Positions 14,642 to 14,746 of a DNA stretch of 14,746 nucleotides are shown here, in pieces. A program made the position numbers and the translations under genes. How positions within the stretch are numbered: position 1 is the stretch's first letter; every line of letters begins with the position of its first letter. Origin of the DNA: Rhodospirillaceae bacterium (lineage in GTDB: Bacteria; Pseudomonadota; Alphaproteobacteria; UBA8366; GCA-2717185); NCBI GenBank assembly GCA_002717185.1, contig PBDC01000054.1, forward strand, positions 1 to 14,746, written 5' to 3'. The notes beneath the pieces are model-generated. The model made no database searches, had not been told where the DNA came from, and saw only the letters and a program-made list of their open reading frames with translations.

Positions 14642-14746
14642 TTACGCCGAAAGATGCTTTTGGAAGAAGGCGAAGGTCTTCTGCCAGCTGTCCATTGCTT
14701 GTTCGACCCGGTAGAGCGGCGTGTAGTAGTACCAAATGCCGTGGCC
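14642..14746 (-). CDS. Dienelactone hydrolase-like protein, C-terminal 34 residues (partial)
   Basis: The frame is open from the window edge to a TAA at 14642-14644. Its 34 residues begin GHGIWYYY and continue with YRVEQAMDSWQKTFAFFQKHL. This is the pattern at the end of dienelactone hydrolase-family alpha/beta hydrolases, where the catalytic His sits in a GHGF-like motif (here His2 of the fragment) and is followed by a long helix ending FFxxHL. These enzymes hydrolyse lactones or esters. It is the most upstream visible member of the AcnX operon, only 5 nt before the DUF6295-like gene. The rest lies outside the window, so the substrate class and exact family cannot be settled. Confidence 0.7.
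   Translation of the reverse strand, partial: GHGIWYYYTPLYRVEQAMDSWQKTFAFFQKHLSA

Overview
The window reads as ordinary chromosomal DNA of a proteobacterium, most likely an alphaproteobacterium. This is inferred from moderate-to-high GC, tightly packed operons, the style of the encoded proteins and a tRNA-Leu with an encoded CCA end. No transposase, integrase, phage gene, CRISPR array or rRNA was seen. All protein genes but one lie on the minus strand, so transcription runs mostly from high to low coordinates.

Layout, in the direction of minus-strand transcription. (A) 14746 down to 9360 is one compact catabolic operon that continues upstream of the window. It holds the C-terminal end of a dienelactone-hydrolase-like gene, a 95-residue DUF6295-like protein, the large and small subunits of aconitase X (AcnX) joined by an ATGA overlap, two adjacent acyl-CoA dehydrogenase genes and an SDR of the peroxisomal multifunctional-enzyme (3-hydroxyacyl-CoA dehydrogenase) type. 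(B) 8332-9363, plus strand, is a PLP enzyme of the threonine aldolase family; its stop codon overlaps the stop of the SDR gene tail to tail. (C) 7606-8331 is a non-coding spacer between divergent genes. (D) 7605-4048 is a dicistron of an isocitrate lyase/PEP mutase superfamily lyase carrying the KRCGH motif and an AcnA-type aconitase with unusual substitutions. (E) 4047-3499 is mostly non-coding and holds one weak candidate for a small membrane protein. (F) 3498-612 is a dicistron of bifunctional NAD(P)HX epimerase/dehydratase (nnr) and malonyl-CoA decarboxylase, overlapping by 8 nt. (G) 611-93 is non-coding with a very AT-rich end, followed by a sigma70-type promoter and tRNA-Leu(UAG).

Functionally the window is rich in acyl-CoA and organic-acid chemistry: desaturation by an acyl-CoA dehydrogenase pair, a 3-hydroxyacyl-CoA-type SDR, two different aconitase-superfamily hydro-lyases, a C-C lyase that would release a keto acid, and malonyl-CoA decarboxylation. 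The most interesting unit is operon A. AcnX is experimentally known as a cis-3-hydroxy-L-proline dehydratase or, in archaea, as a phosphomevalonate dehydratase. Neither role fits neighbours such as a paired acyl-CoA dehydrogenase, an SDR and a dienelactone-type hydrolase, so this looks like an uncharacterised degradation route whose substrate cannot be read from the sequence. A second point of interest is that the AcnA homologue next to the lyase departs from canonical AcnA at positions expected to contact substrate. All statements about family-conserved residues are from memory and were not checked by alignment.
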